Positions 26,593 through 35,980 of a DNA stretch of 64,000 bases are shown piece after piece. The position numbers and the translations under genes are program-made. Source of the DNA: Tenacibaculum sp. SG-28 (GTDB lineage Bacteria; Bacteroidota; Bacteroidia; Flavobacteriales; Flavobacteriaceae); NCBI RefSeq assembly GCF_002954385.1, contig NZ_MQVY01000001.1:596892-660891 (forward strand), read 5' to 3'. The notes under the pieces are model-generated. The model was not told the DNA's origin. It did no database searches and worked only from the letters and a program-made list of their open reading frames with translations. Each line of letters starts with the position of its first letter. Position 1 is the first letter of the stretch.

Positions 26593-26627
26593 AAAACCCC
26601 AATATAGCGATGCTATATTGGGGTTTT
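26593..26627 (-). terminator. Rho-independent terminator of htpG
   Basis: Perfect 16-bp stem (AAAACCCCAATATAGC with GCTATATTGGGGTTTT), 3-nt loop, followed on the minus strand by TA and a short T run; it begins 19 nt after the htpG stop. Confidence 0.85.
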
Positions 26628-26645
26628 ATATTGATTACAGTGCAA

Positions 26646-28556
26646 CTATTTTATGAGTGCATAACTTCGCTTAATGAAGTTGGTTAACTCTTCTCCGTGA
26701 AGAAGGTTTTGCGATAATTTTGCCAAATCGAAAGCTTGTGAAATCAACTCTTTTTGTTTGTCTTCAGAGGCATTGAGAATGTCTGCTACTATTTGATGAT
26801 TTGTATTCACTACTAAATTGTACATTTCTGGTAAATTACCCATACCCATCATACCGCCACCTGTAGCGCTCATTTCTTTCATACGACGCATAAACTCCGG
26901 AACAGTAATTAGAAAAGGGGAAGCATCAGAATCCATAGCTTCTAATTGTACCGTATAGGTTTCTTTAGGAATTGCACCTTCGATAACCGGTTTTAATTTT
27001 TCTTGTTCCTCTTCTGATAATTTTGAAATAGTGGTTTCTTCTTTCTTAATTAAATTATCAATATGATCCGCATCCACACGTGTAAACTGAATTTTTTGAT
27101 CGCCACCAGAGGTTTCCAATTTCTGCATTAAATGAGAAACGATAGGAGAATCTAATAAAAGTACTTGGTAACCTTTATTTTTTGCAGCTTCTATATAACT
27201 GTGTTGTGCGTCTTTATTCGATGCGTACAGAATGACATGTGTTCCGTCTTTGTCTATTTGCGTATCTTTTGTATTCGCTAGTAATTCTTCAAAAGTAAAA
27301 TAGTCTTCAGAAACTGTCGGATAAAGCGCAAACTTTTTAGCTTTGTCAAAAAACTTATCTTCCGATAACATTCCGTACTCAATAATTACCTTAATATCGT
27401 TCCATTTTTGTTCAAAATCTTCACGATTGTTCTTGAATAAAGAACTTAATTTATCCGCTACTTTCTTTGTAATATACCCCGATATTTTCTTTACCGCTCC
27501 ATCTGCTTGTAAATAAGAACGTGAAACATTTAACGGAATATCTGGAGAATCAATAACACCTTTAAGCATCTGTAAAAAATCCGGAACTATACCCTCTACA
27601 TTATCGGTTACAAAAACTTGGTTTTGGTACAATTGAATTTTATCCTTCTGCATGTCTAGGTTCTGACTAAGCTTTGGGAAAAATAAAATACCTGTTAGAT
27701 TGAAAGGATAATCAACGTTTAAGTGAATGTGAAACAAAGATTCTTCAAACTGCATCGGATATAATTCACGATAAAAGTTGTTGTAATCTTCTGCTTCTAG
27801 TTCTGCAGGTTTTTTAGTCCATGCAGGGTTTGTATTATTGATGATGTCATCCACCTCAATTTGTTTATGAGGCTCTGTAGTTTCTTTACCGTCTTTATCT
27901 GTGGTTGTTTGCGGTGTAAAATCAGGATCGTTAACTTTTTTAGTTCCAAATTTTATAGGCACCTGGTTAAAACGATTGTATTTAGTAAGCAGTCCTCTAA
28001 TTTTACTTTCTTCTAAAAATTCTGTAGAATCCTCGGCAATATGAAGTATAATTTCGGTCCCTCTATCTGTTTTTGCGTGTTCGTCTAAAGTGTACTCAGG
28101 AGAACCATCACAAATCCAGTGTGCAGCAGGCGCTTCTTTAAAAGATTTTGTAATTATCTCCACCTTGTCAGCAACCATGAAAGCAGAGTAAAATCCAAGA
28201 CCAAAATGTCCTATAACACCGGTTTCATTTTTATCGTCTTTGTATTTCTCTAAAAATTCTTCTGCTCCAGAGAAGGCAATTTGATTGATGTATTTTTCGA
28301 CTTCGTCTGAGGTCATTCCTAAACCTTGATCTTTAATAGTTAAGGTTTTATTCTCTTTATCAATTTTAATTTCTATTTGCGGATTACCAAGGTCTACTTT
28401 AGCTTCTCCAATCGAGATTAGATGTTTTAATTTAGTAGTTGCGTCAGTTCCATTTGAAATTAGTTCTCTTAAAAAAATTTCGTGATCCGAATACAAGAAT
28501 TTTTTAATCAGTGGAAAAATATTTTCTACCGACACATTAATATTTCCTTTACTCAT
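26646..28556 (-). CDS. htpG: Molecular chaperone HtpG (Hsp90)
   Basis: 636 residues. The N-terminal GHKL ATPase is complete: SNGTDATTKLK (Glu/Asn box at 30-45), DQGLGMTSDEV, GVIGHFGLGFYSAFMVAD lid region, and the catalytic Arg region NVSRSYLQ. Middle domain and C-terminal dimerisation domain follow (MRRMKEMSATGGGMMG). A Gly/Met-rich loop near 575-590 is usual for bacterial HtpG. Monocistronic, ended by a strong terminator. Confidence 0.98.
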   Translation of the reverse strand: MSKGNINVSVENIFPLIKKFLYSDHEIFLRELISNGTDATTKLKHLISIGEAKVDLGNPQIEIKIDKENKTLTIKDQGLGMTSDEVEKYINQIAFSGAEEFLEKYKDDKNETGVIGHFGLGFYSAFMVADKVEIITKSFKEAPAAHWICDGSPEYTLDEHAKTDRGTEIILHIAEDSTEFLEESKIRGLLTKYNRFNQVPIKFGTKKVNDPDFTPQTTTDKDGKETTEPHKQIEVDDIINNTNPAWTKKPAELEAEDYNNFYRELYPMQFEESLFHIHLNVDYPFNLTGILFFPKLSQNLDMQKDKIQLYQNQVFVTDNVEGIVPDFLQMLKGVIDSPDIPLNVSRSYLQADGAVKKISGYITKKVADKLSSLFKNNREDFEQKWNDIKVIIEYGMLSEDKFFDKAKKFALYPTVSEDYFTFEELLANTKDTQIDKDGTHVILYASNKDAQHSYIEAAKNKGYQVLLLDSPIVSHLMQKLETSGGDQKIQFTRVDADHIDNLIKKEETTISKLSEEEQEKLKPVIEGAIPKETYTVQLEAMDSDASPFLITVPEFMRRMKEMSATGGGMMGMGNLPEMYNLVVNTNHQIVADILNASEDKQKELISQAFDLAKLSQNLLHGEELTNFIKRSYALIK

Positions 28557-28679
28557 AATTTATATCTTTTGTTAACGTAAAATTTATAATTACATTCTTT
28601 ACAAAAAAAATACCAAATAATTTTTTCTGTCAAGTTGGCATACATACTTTTTAAGTTCTTTATTTAATTTAAAAATTGT

Positions 28680-28687
28680 TACTTTTG
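28680..28687 (+). promoter_or_regulatory. Putative -7 promoter box of the FabH-like gene
   Basis: TACTTTTG matches TAnnTTTG, 45 nt before the ATG at 28733. Confidence 0.35.
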
Positions 28688-28732
28688 AAAGTTCAAATTT
28701 GCATACAACTAAAAAAAACAACATATAAACTT

Positions 28733-29740
28733 ATGTATAGTTCAAAAATTACAGGCTTAGGTTATTTTGTGCCTGATAACGTGGTTACCAATGACGATTT
28801 ATCGCAATGGATGGATACTAATGACGAATGGATTCAGGAGAGAACAGGAATAAAAGAACGTCGTTGGATAGATCCAAAAACAGGAGAAACCACATCCACA
28901 ATGGCAGTAAAAGCCTCTAAAATAGCAATTGAAAGAGCCGGTTTAACGAAAGACGATATTGATTTTATCATTTTTGCCACGCTAAGTCCGGACATGTATT
29001 TTCCGGGTGGTGGTGTTCGTGTTCAAGATATGTTAGACATGCCCACGATTGGTGCTTTAGATGTCCGTAATCAGTGTTCTGGATTTATATACAGTTTATC
29101 GGTAGCAGATCAATTTATAAAAACAGGGATGTATAAAAATATTCTCGTTATCGGTGCAGAAAATCATTCAGGAGGGCTCGAAAAATCTACAAGAGGTAGA
29201 GGTGTAACGGTTATTTTTGGAGATGGTGCTGGTGCTGCTGTGCTATCGCGAACTGAAGAAAAAGGAAAAGGAATACTTTCCTCACATTTGCACTCCGAAG
29301 GAAAACATGCCAAAGAACTCGCCCTAGAAGGACCTGCTACACAGCGTTGGGTTCCTGAAATTATTGCAGAGAATGATCCTAATGACGTTTCTTATTTTCC
29401 GTACATGAATGGACAATTTGTCTTTAAACATGCGGTGGTACGTTTTTCGGAAGCTATCGTGGAAGGATTACAAGCTAATAATTTGCAAAAAGAAGACATT
29501 GATATGTTAATTCCGCATCAAGCTAACTTGAGAATTGCGCAATTCATTCAGAAAAAATTTGGTCTACCAGATGAAAACGTTTACAATAATATTCAACGTT
29601 ATGGTAATACCACTGCTGCTTCTGTAATCATTGCTTTAACAGAGGCATGGGAAAAAGGAAAAATAAACGATGGAGACCTAGTAGTTCTTGCAGCTTTTGG
29701 AAGTGGTTTTACGTGGGGTTCTGTAGTACTGCGATGGTAG
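28733..29740 (+). CDS. 3-oxoacyl-ACP synthase III family protein (FabH-like)
   Basis: 335 residues from ATG 28733 (an earlier TTG would add a non-family leader). Thiolase-fold condensing enzyme with the Cys115-His262-Asn292 triad in RNQCSGFIY, IPHQANLRIAQF and YGNTTAAS. FabH starts fatty-acid elongation from acyl-CoA and malonyl-ACP. The long loop after residue 40 (RRWIDPKTGETTSTMA) and PGGGVRVQDML differ from housekeeping FabH next to plsX, so this may be a paralogue for another starter unit. It stands alone and ends at a hairpin terminator. Confidence 0.88.
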   Translation: MYSSKITGLGYFVPDNVVTNDDLSQWMDTNDEWIQERTGIKERRWIDPKTGETTSTMAVKASKIAIERAGLTKDDIDFIIFATLSPDMYFPGGGVRVQDMLDMPTIGALDVRNQCSGFIYSLSVADQFIKTGMYKNILVIGAENHSGGLEKSTRGRGVTVIFGDGAGAAVLSRTEEKGKGILSSHLHSEGKHAKELALEGPATQRWVPEIIAENDPNDVSYFPYMNGQFVFKHAVVRFSEAIVEGLQANNLQKEDIDMLIPHQANLRIAQFIQKKFGLPDENVYNNIQRYGNTTAASVIIALTEAWEKGKINDGDLVVLAAFGSGFTWGSVVLRW

Positions 29741-29770
29741 TAGCATGACTTTGCTTAAACAATAGTAAAT

Positions 29771-29801
29771 AAAAAACCGAAGTACTTAACTTCGGTTTTT
29801 T
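29771..29801. terminator. Bidirectional terminator
   Basis: 13-bp stem AAAAAACCGAAGT / ACTTCGGTTTTTT with 5-nt loop, A-rich on the left and T-rich on the right. It lies between the convergent FabH-like and TonB receptor genes and can serve both. Confidence 0.85.
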
Positions 29802-29843
29802 GTGTTACAGTGTTATTTAAAACCTCCTATACTTTTGTAAGTG

Positions 29844-32247
29844 CTATTTTGTTTTAAATAAATCCGCCACCGCCTTGTTTTTCATTAGTATCCCTTTGTC
29901 TTCTTGCTTTGCTCTGTTTTTTCCACCGCCAAATCTGTAGCTAAATCCTAAATAGGTTGTTCGACTCTCCCAATTGAATTGACCATTTTGTACAAATGGA
30001 TTAGATGAATCAAATTTAAACTTCATGGTTTTGAAGATATCGTTTACTCTAAATGTGATATTTCCCTTTCCCTTTAAAACACTATAATCAGCTCCAATAT
30101 TAACCATTGCCATTGGATCTATTTTCCATTGTATATCTTGATTTTCTCCACGGTACATAGCAAATAACTGTAGTTTTAGTTTTTCGGATACGGTAAAACT
30201 ATTACTAATACGCGCGTTAAAAACTTCATTTTGTACTTCTAATCTCTCCGCATCAGGATTGTTAAGATCGGTTACTCCAAATTGCTTTTGTGCATAAAAA
30301 TCGGTACTTGCGTTTGCTCTCCACCATTTTGCAATTCTATAACTTGCAGATAATTCTAGACCATAAGCATTGGTATCATCAAAATTTTGAAATGTTAATA
30401 TCTGTCCGTCAGGATTTGTTGGATCTTGGTAGGTTACTCGTGAAATGACATCTTTGATATTTCTGTAAAATCCTCCAAATGTTATCGATCCTCCCTTTAC
30501 TTTTCGCGTGTAATTTAATTCAATAGAGTTTGTAAATTGCGGGTCTAAAAACTCATTTCCAACGGAAGTTATTAAAGGAGTACTCCATTCTCTTATAGGA
30601 TTTACTTGCTGGATATTTGGACGATCCACTCGTTTGCTATACGAAAGTTGGAATTGATTCTTTTCCGAAGGAGTGTAGGTAAAAAAGGCAGAGGGATAAA
30701 TAGTGAAAATTTCGTCCTCAACGTCTTCACTCGGTTTACTAACCTCATTAAAATTACCTTCTACATTAAATTGCTCTATACGCGCTCCAATTTGCATCGC
30801 TATCTTTTCAAATTGATGACCGTAATTGACATACCCTGAGTATATCTTTCTATTATAGGTAAATGAAGAATTATTGGAAAACTCTTGGTTGGTTATATTG
30901 GTATTTTCTGTGTTGTCCTCACGATATTCTAGTCCTAACTCTAATTTCCCTTTTTTACTTATAGGTTTTGTGTAATCGATATTAAACAAAACATTATTTC
31001 TTTCATTAGAAATATCATTAAAGTAATTCAAATTTCCATTATCTGGTTGTATAAAATCCTGATTGAGTAAGTATTGCGGAGTTTTATTAATCGAGAAAGT
31101 AGATTCAAATTCTATATTATGTCCTTTTTCGAACTCATGCGTGTAATTTACATTATACGTTTGATTTTTACTATCTAAATTTTGCACATTTGGAGCATTA
31201 CTAACTATGGTACCAGAAACATCTGTTATTTTGGCTGTTCCGTTTACTGTATTGTCCGACCAATTTTGCGTAGTGTAAAAAGAAAATGTGTTTTTGTCAT
31301 CTATGTAACGTCTGCACCTAATTTTAATAAATGAGATTCTCGATTATCGGTGAATATAAAATCTTGCATATTAACACCTGGTCGAATTACATGTCCGTAA
31401 TTATAATTGTCACCTCCGTTATACCCATAATTTCCAAAAAAGTTTACTTTCCCGGTTTTATAATTCATGTTAGTGGAAGCATTGTATCGAACGTAATGTC
31501 CTGCTTCAATACCAGTATTAACAGAACCGTTAAAGCCCATATTAGCATTTTTATTTAAAATTATATTTATAATACCGCTCATACCTTCGGGATTGTATTT
31601 TGCCGAAGGATTCGTGATTAATTCTATACTTTTAATAGATGCAGATGGGAGTTGTTTTAGCAGTTGAGATGCCGGCATGTTCGATGGTTTTCCATCTATT
31701 AAACTCTCACGTTTTCATTTCCACGCAAACTAATATTTCCTGTTTGACTATCTACACTTACAGATTGCACATTGTTCAATAATTCAGACGCAGTTGCACC
31801 AGCTGCAGTTAAATCTTTTCCAACATTAATTACTTTTCTATCGATTTTTTGGGTTACAGTTGAAGTTTCTGCTCTAATTTCCACTTCATCTAAAGTTGTG
31901 GCGTCCTCTTGCAGTGCGATCGTTCCAAGATTTATTTTTCTATTATCTTTTTGAATTGAGATCGGTTTTTTTACTGTTTTATAGCCAATAAACTGTACCT
32001 CGACAATACTATTTCCCTCTGGTAAATTCTTGATATTAAAAATTCCATTATCGTTAGTAATCGCTCCTGTGATTATTTCATTAGCCGCATCTTTAACTAC
32101 AATATTTACATAAGGCAGGGATTCATTGGTTACTTTATCAATCACTTTTCCTGAAACACTTCCTGGTTTTGAAAGTCGTTTTTTGGGCATTTGTGCCTGT
32201 AGGTAAAGACAAGAAAAAGTTAAAATTAGTAGTAGTAAGTTTTTCAT
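29844..32247 (-). CDS. TonB-dependent outer-membrane beta-barrel receptor (two frameshifts)
   Basis: Corrected length 801 residues. From ATG 32247: signal peptide (MKNLLLLILTFSCLYLQAQ), carboxypeptidase-regulatory-like domain (SGKVIDKVTNESLPYVNIVV, about 30-110), plug (LDEVEIRAETSTVTQKIDRK, SELLNNVQSVSVD), then the beta-barrel of the Bacteroidetes OMP_b-brl_3 type ending in GFSYRFGGGKNR. One missing base at the AAA 31701-31703 restores NVRVLIDGKPSNMPA; another near 31301-31306 rejoins LGADVT to DDKNTFSFYTTQNWSD. It imports an unknown substrate with TonB. No SusD partner is next to it. Confidence 0.88.
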
Positions 32248-32275
32248 TTCTTTTGTTTATTTTTTTATATTCTTT

Positions 32276-32303
32276 TTGTAAGACTACTCTTATTGTATCT
32301 TTG
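32276..32303 (+). promoter_or_regulatory. Putative promoter of the CoA-binding protein gene
   Basis: TTG at 32276-32278 and TATCTTTG at 32296-32303 (spacer 17 nt) fit the Bacteroidetes consensus; the ATG is 37 nt downstream. Confidence 0.5.
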
Positions 32304-32340
32304 TTACTATATCTTTTCGCTTTTAACAATTACTTAACAA

Positions 32341-32706
32341 ATGCCTAAAAAGACAACGCTAGTACTTGGAGCATCAGCCAACGAAACACGATATTCGAAT
32401 CGTGCTATTAAAATGTTAGTAAAGAATAGTATAGATACTTTTGCTATTGGGAGAAGTGATGGGATTGTTGCGGGAATTCCAATTTTTTCAGAAAAGAAGG
32501 AATTTAAAAACTTAGATACCATAACCCTATATTTAAGTCCTAACAATCAAAAAGACTATTACGAATACATACAAAACTTAAATCCTAAGCGTGTAATTTT
32601 TAACCCCGGAACAGAAAATGAAGTTTTTGCATCACTTTTAGAAAAGAAAGGTATTAAGACTGAAAATGCGTGTACTTTAGTTTTATTAAGTACAAAACAA
32701 TATTAG
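32341..32706 (+). CDS. CoA-binding domain protein (YccU-like)
   Basis: 121 residues, a single Rossmann-fold CoA_binding_2 domain. Seen: TLVLGASANETRYSNRAIKML at the nucleotide-binding start, GIPIFSEKKEFKNLDTITLYL and RVIFNPGTENEVF. Members bind CoA or acyl-CoA in crystals, but their role is unknown. Its stop codon shares bases with that of the convergent rnz gene (4-nt overlap). Confidence 0.88.
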   Translation: MPKKTTLVLGASANETRYSNRAIKMLVKNSIDTFAIGRSDGIVAGIPIFSEKKEFKNLDTITLYLSPNNQKDYYEYIQNLNPKRVIFNPGTENEVFASLLEKKGIKTENACTLVLLSTKQY

Positions 32707-33644
32707 GTAGCTACTTCGATAGGATATTTATCTATTGAGTATTTTCTTCCAACTTTTGCTAATTCTACATTCTCAAATTGTGTTTTTGCTTCCTCTCTAA
32801 ATTTATCTAAATCGGTATATCTGCTTGAATAATGTCCTATAATTAGCTTTCCTACAGTGGCTTGTTTCGCGATTAATGCAGCTTGTTCTGCAGTTGCGTG
32901 TTTTGTCTTTTCACATAAATCTTCACGATCTTTTAGAAAAGTTGCCTCATGATATAACAAATCTACATTTTTAATTATAGGAATAATATCTGGTTTGTAA
33001 CAGGTATCACTGCAAAAGGCATAACTTTTTGGCTTTTCGGGATCTGTTGTTAACAAGCTATTCGAGATAGTTTCTCCAGAAGAAAGCACAAAGTCTTTTC
33101 CAGACTTTATATTTTGGTAATCACAAGTTTGTATCTCTTCAATTTTTTGAATAGCCTCCATTGCGAGTTTTCTTTGTTTTGGTTTTTCAACAAATAAAAA
33201 TCCGTTTGTATACACACGATGCTCTAGAGGTATAGTGTACACTGAAACTTTATCATCTTCAAAAATTAACTCACTTTCATCCGAGGTAAGTTCATGAAAT
33301 ACAATGGTATATTTTGTCCATGATTTCGCAATTTTTAATTGTAGTACGGTTACTTCTTTGAGTCCTTTTGGTCCGTAGATATGTAGGTCTTTCTCTCTAT
33401 TTAAGATGCCAAAGGTAGATAACAAACCAACAAGTCCAAAAAAATGGTCTCCGTGCAAATGCGATATAAAAATATGATTTATTTTAGAAAATCCCACTTT
33501 GTATTTGCGCATTTGACGCTGTGTACCTTCTCCACAATCGATTAAAAAAGATCGATTATTAATTTCTAAATATTGAGATGTTGGATATGCGTTTACTCTT
33601 GGAGTCGCCGAATGACAACCTAAAATGGTAAGGTTTAAACTCAT
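32703..33644 (-). CDS. rnz: Ribonuclease Z
   Basis: 313 residues, metallo-beta-lactamase fold. The zinc motif SHLHGDHFFG (61-70), the FCSDTCY Asp ligand near 213-219, HEATF and the C-terminal IGHYSSRY are intact, with the family exosite between. RNase Z cuts tRNA precursors 3' of the discriminator base. Its ATG overlaps the stop of the preceding mini-T9SS gene (TAATG), so the two are translationally coupled, last in the pyrR-pyrB series. Confidence 0.95.
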   Translation of the reverse strand: MSLNLTILGCHSATPRVNAYPTSQYLEINNRSFLIDCGEGTQRQMRKYKVGFSKINHIFISHLHGDHFFGLVGLLSTFGILNREKDLHIYGPKGLKEVTVLQLKIAKSWTKYTIVFHELTSDESELIFEDDKVSVYTIPLEHRVYTNGFLFVEKPKQRKLAMEAIQKIEEIQTCDYQNIKSGKDFVLSSGETISNSLLTTDPEKPKSYAFCSDTCYKPDIIPIIKNVDLLYHEATFLKDREDLCEKTKHATAEQAALIAKQATVGKLIIGHYSSRYTDLDKFREEAKTQFENVELAKVGRKYSIDKYPIEVAT

Positions 33645-33963
33645 TATTTTATTACGAATCTTTTAGAAATTACCTGATTATTTGAGGTTATGGCGTAAAG
33701 ATACATACCTGATTTTAAGTTATTTTTGTATAAATAAAAAGTATTTGTTCCTGAAATTGCTTCGATTTTTTTGTGAATAATGGTTCTACCTAAAACATTT
33801 CTAACCGTAAAATATACCGGTTGATTGGTGCTAGAATCAAAGTAAATTTTAGTGCTTTCCGTAAAAGGATTTGGTGACATTCCGAGATTATCGATATTTT
33901 TTCTTGCGAAAAAATAGCGAAAGAAACGGAAAAGAGTGTAAGTAATAGTAATTTTTTAATCAT
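33644..33963 (-). CDS. Mini-protein: signal peptide plus T9SS type A sorting domain (one frameshift)
   Basis: Corrected length 106 residues. From ATG 33963: signal peptide (MIKKLLLLTLFSVSFAIFSQ). One missing base in the T6 run 33897-33902 (plus strand) then joins it to a complete C-terminal sorting domain: SPNPFTESTKIYFDS, FTVRNVLGRTIIHKK, LYKNNLKSGMYLYAI, KRFVIK. This domain normally directs a large cargo through the type IX secretion system, but here nothing lies between signal peptide and sorting domain. Its stop overlaps the rnz start. The cargo-less form may be a decoy, a small surface protein or a fossil. Confidence 0.75.
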
Positions 33964-33997
33964 AATAATTCATTAGGGGTGATGAATAATGCTATGG

Positions 33998-34333
33998 TTA
34001 TAGAAAACCTAAATCTCTTTGAATATCTTCCATCTCAATAATGTCTAACGCTTCTAACTCGGTAGGGACGATATTAAAATCTTCTGGAAAATTATCAATA
34101 TTTGCCTCATCTGAAACTACTACAAAAGATTTGCCATTTTTGTTTTGTAACTCAGAATAAATCAAAAATAATAAAATATTTTCATCAGAAAAATTGTTTT
34201 TCGACGAAATGTTTATGATTAAATGGTTTTTATTGATAGAGGTATAGTGTTTTTGGAATTCCTTTAAGAATAATTCAAAATTAGTTTCCTCAGTATTGAC
34301 AAGCGTATAATTTTTGTGTTTTACAATATGCAT
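33998..34333 (-). CDS. Conserved protein of unknown function between pyrB and rnz
   Basis: 111 residues, soluble, acidic. Alternating strands and helices (HLIINISSKNNFSDENILLF, KSFVVVSDEANIDNFPEDF, PTELEALDIIEMEDIQRDLG) look like a STAS or small alpha/beta fold; the ending LDIIEMEDIQRDLGF resembles the last helix of anti-sigma-factor-antagonist-like proteins. It starts 2 nt after pyrB stops, so it is co-translated with it. I do not know a function and no catalytic residues stand out. Confidence 0.75.
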   Translation of the reverse strand: MHIVKHKNYTLVNTEETNFELFLKEFQKHYTSINKNHLIINISSKNNFSDENILLFLIYSELQNKNGKSFVVVSDEANIDNFPEDFNIVPTELEALDIIEMEDIQRDLGFL

Positions 34334-34335
34334 TC

Positions 34336-35268
34336 CTATCTCTTTATCTGTTGTGCTAGTAAGTAGATTACTGCCATTCTCACGGCAACACCATTTTCAA
34401 CTTGGTCTAAAATAATAGACTGCTCACTATCCGCTACATCACTCGTTAACTCTACGCCTCTGTTAATAGGTCCTGGATGCATAATGATAATTTTCTTCCC
34501 TAAATTATCTAAAAGCTCTTTGTGTATGCCAAAAAGTTGGGTGTATTCTCTAGTCGATGGAAAGTATTTAATTGCCATTCGTTCGTGTTGTACACGCAAA
34601 ACATTAGCAACATCACACCATTCTAGAGCTTTTTTTAAGTTAGTTTCCACTCCAACTCCCAAACTAGATATGTATCGTGGAATTAAAGTCGAAGGGCCAC
34701 AGACTTTAACTTCTGCTCCTTGTAATTGAAGTGCGAAAATATTAGATAGCGCCACTCTAGAGTGTAACACATCTCCAACAATGGCAATTTTCTTTCCTTT
34801 GAGGGAACTATTTAACGCTTCACGCATAGAAAAACTATCTAATAATGCTTGTGTAGGGTGTTCGTGGGTGCCATCACCTGCGTTGATAATTTTTGCATCT
34901 ACATGTCTCGATAAAAAAATACCTGCACCTACGTTAGAATGTCGCATTACTACAATATCCACTTTCATAGATAAAATGTTATTAACAGTGTCTATTAAGG
35001 TTTCTCCTTTTTTTACTGACGACTGGCCTGCAGAAAAATTAATGACATCTGCCGATAGGCGTTTCTCTGCTAGTTCAAAAGAAAGTTTCGTTCGAGTGCT
35101 ATTTTCAAAAAATAAATTAGCAATGGTAATATCCCGAAGCGATGGGACTTTTTTAATCGGTCTATTAATAACTTCTTTAAAGTGCGATGCAGTTTCAAAA
35201 ATAAGATCTAAATCATCTTTATTAAGATATTTAATTCCTAGTAAATGTTCCACACTTAGCTGCTTCAT
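34336..35268 (-). CDS. pyrB: Aspartate carbamoyltransferase, catalytic chain
   Basis: 310 residues. Carbamoyl-phosphate loop FFENSTRTKLSFELA (52-66), the SSVKKGETLIDT lid, VMRHSNVGA, HEHPTQALLD and MHPGPINRGVEL are all intact. It makes carbamoyl aspartate in pyrimidine synthesis. No regulatory PyrI gene follows, so it is probably the unregulated class or controlled at expression level by PyrR, encoded 22 nt upstream. Confidence 0.97.
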   Translation of the reverse strand: MKQLSVEHLLGIKYLNKDDLDLIFETASHFKEVINRPIKKVPSLRDITIANLFFENSTRTKLSFELAEKRLSADVINFSAGQSSVKKGETLIDTVNNILSMKVDIVVMRHSNVGAGIFLSRHVDAKIINAGDGTHEHPTQALLDSFSMREALNSSLKGKKIAIVGDVLHSRVALSNIFALQLQGAEVKVCGPSTLIPRYISSLGVGVETNLKKALEWCDVANVLRVQHERMAIKYFPSTREYTQLFGIHKELLDNLGKKIIIMHPGPINRGVELTSDVADSEQSIILDQVENGVAVRMAVIYLLAQQIKR

Positions 35269-35290
35269 TTTAATTCCTTTTAGATATTAT

Positions 35291-35842
35291 TTATTTGGTG
35301 GTTTCTTTCTGTTCTAAGTATACGATATCTGTTTCATGGGTCTCTTTCCAATGCACAACAACTTTTTCTTTATTGATTGCATCGACTTGTCTTCCCCTGT
35401 AATTCGGTTGAATCGGGAGGTGTCTGCTGAATCTTCTATCAATCAAAACTAATAATTCAATACTATCGGGTCTTCCATACGATTGCATAGCAGTTAAGGC
35501 AGAACGCACACTTCTTCCAGAATATAAAACATCATCAATTATGACAACTTTTTTTCCTTCTATGAGAAAATTAATTTCTGTACTTGTAGCTTCTAAAGGT
35601 GCTTCTCTTCTTCTAAAATCATCACGATAGAACGTAATGTCTAATAGGCCCAATTGTAAATCTTTAATTTTATAGTCATTCCGCAGCAATTTTTCTAGTC
35701 TATGCGCTAAATAGGAACCTCTAGGTTGCAAACCAATTAAAACGGTATTGGAAAAATCGTTGTGATTTTCGATAAGCTGACAAGCCAATCGATGCAGAAT
35801 GATTTCAATTTCCTTTTCGGTAAGTAGTGTTTTTCTGCTCAT
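35291..35842 (-). CDS. pyrR: Bifunctional pyr operon regulator / uracil phosphoribosyltransferase PyrR
   Basis: 183 residues from ATG 35842; a TTG four codons earlier is less likely. PRPP-binding loop VVIIDDVLYSGRSVRSAL and the PyrR-specific GLQPRGSYLAHRLE and LVLIDRRFSRHLPIQPNYRGRQVD are present. In Gram-positives PyrR binds pyr mRNA to cause attenuation. No obvious PyrR-binding hairpin was recognised upstream, so in this organism the enzyme role may dominate. Confidence 0.95.
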   Translation of the reverse strand: MSRKTLLTEKEIEIILHRLACQLIENHNDFSNTVLIGLQPRGSYLAHRLEKLLRNDYKIKDLQLGLLDITFYRDDFRRREAPLEATSTEINFLIEGKKVVIIDDVLYSGRSVRSALTAMQSYGRPDSIELLVLIDRRFSRHLPIQPNYRGRQVDAINKEKVVVHWKETHETDIVYLEQKETTK

Positions 35843-35877
35843 TGTTGCTATCAAGTTTGTTTGATAGGTTCAGTATT

Positions 35878-35885
35878 CAAAATTA
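35878..35885 (-). promoter_or_regulatory. Putative -7 promoter box of the pyrR operon
   Basis: TAATTTTG on the minus strand matches TAnnTTTG, 36 nt before the pyrR start. Confidence 0.4.
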
Positions 35886-35946
35886 GCACAAAAAAACACG
35901 TCCTCAAAATTAAAGTTGAATAAACCTACAGATGCCAAATTATATC

Positions 35947-35954
35947 TATATTTG
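35947..35954 (+). promoter_or_regulatory. Putative -7 promoter box of the SulP gene
   Basis: TATATTTG matches TAnnTTTG, 27 nt before the SulP transporter start. Confidence 0.45.
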
Positions 35955-35980
35955 CGCCTTTTAGAAATTATTAAGTAAGT

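Noticed and set aside
29844..32247. TonB receptor as a true pseudogene
   Set aside because: Only two one-base losses, no in-frame stops or missense decay, and the same type of break is found in essential genes across the window.
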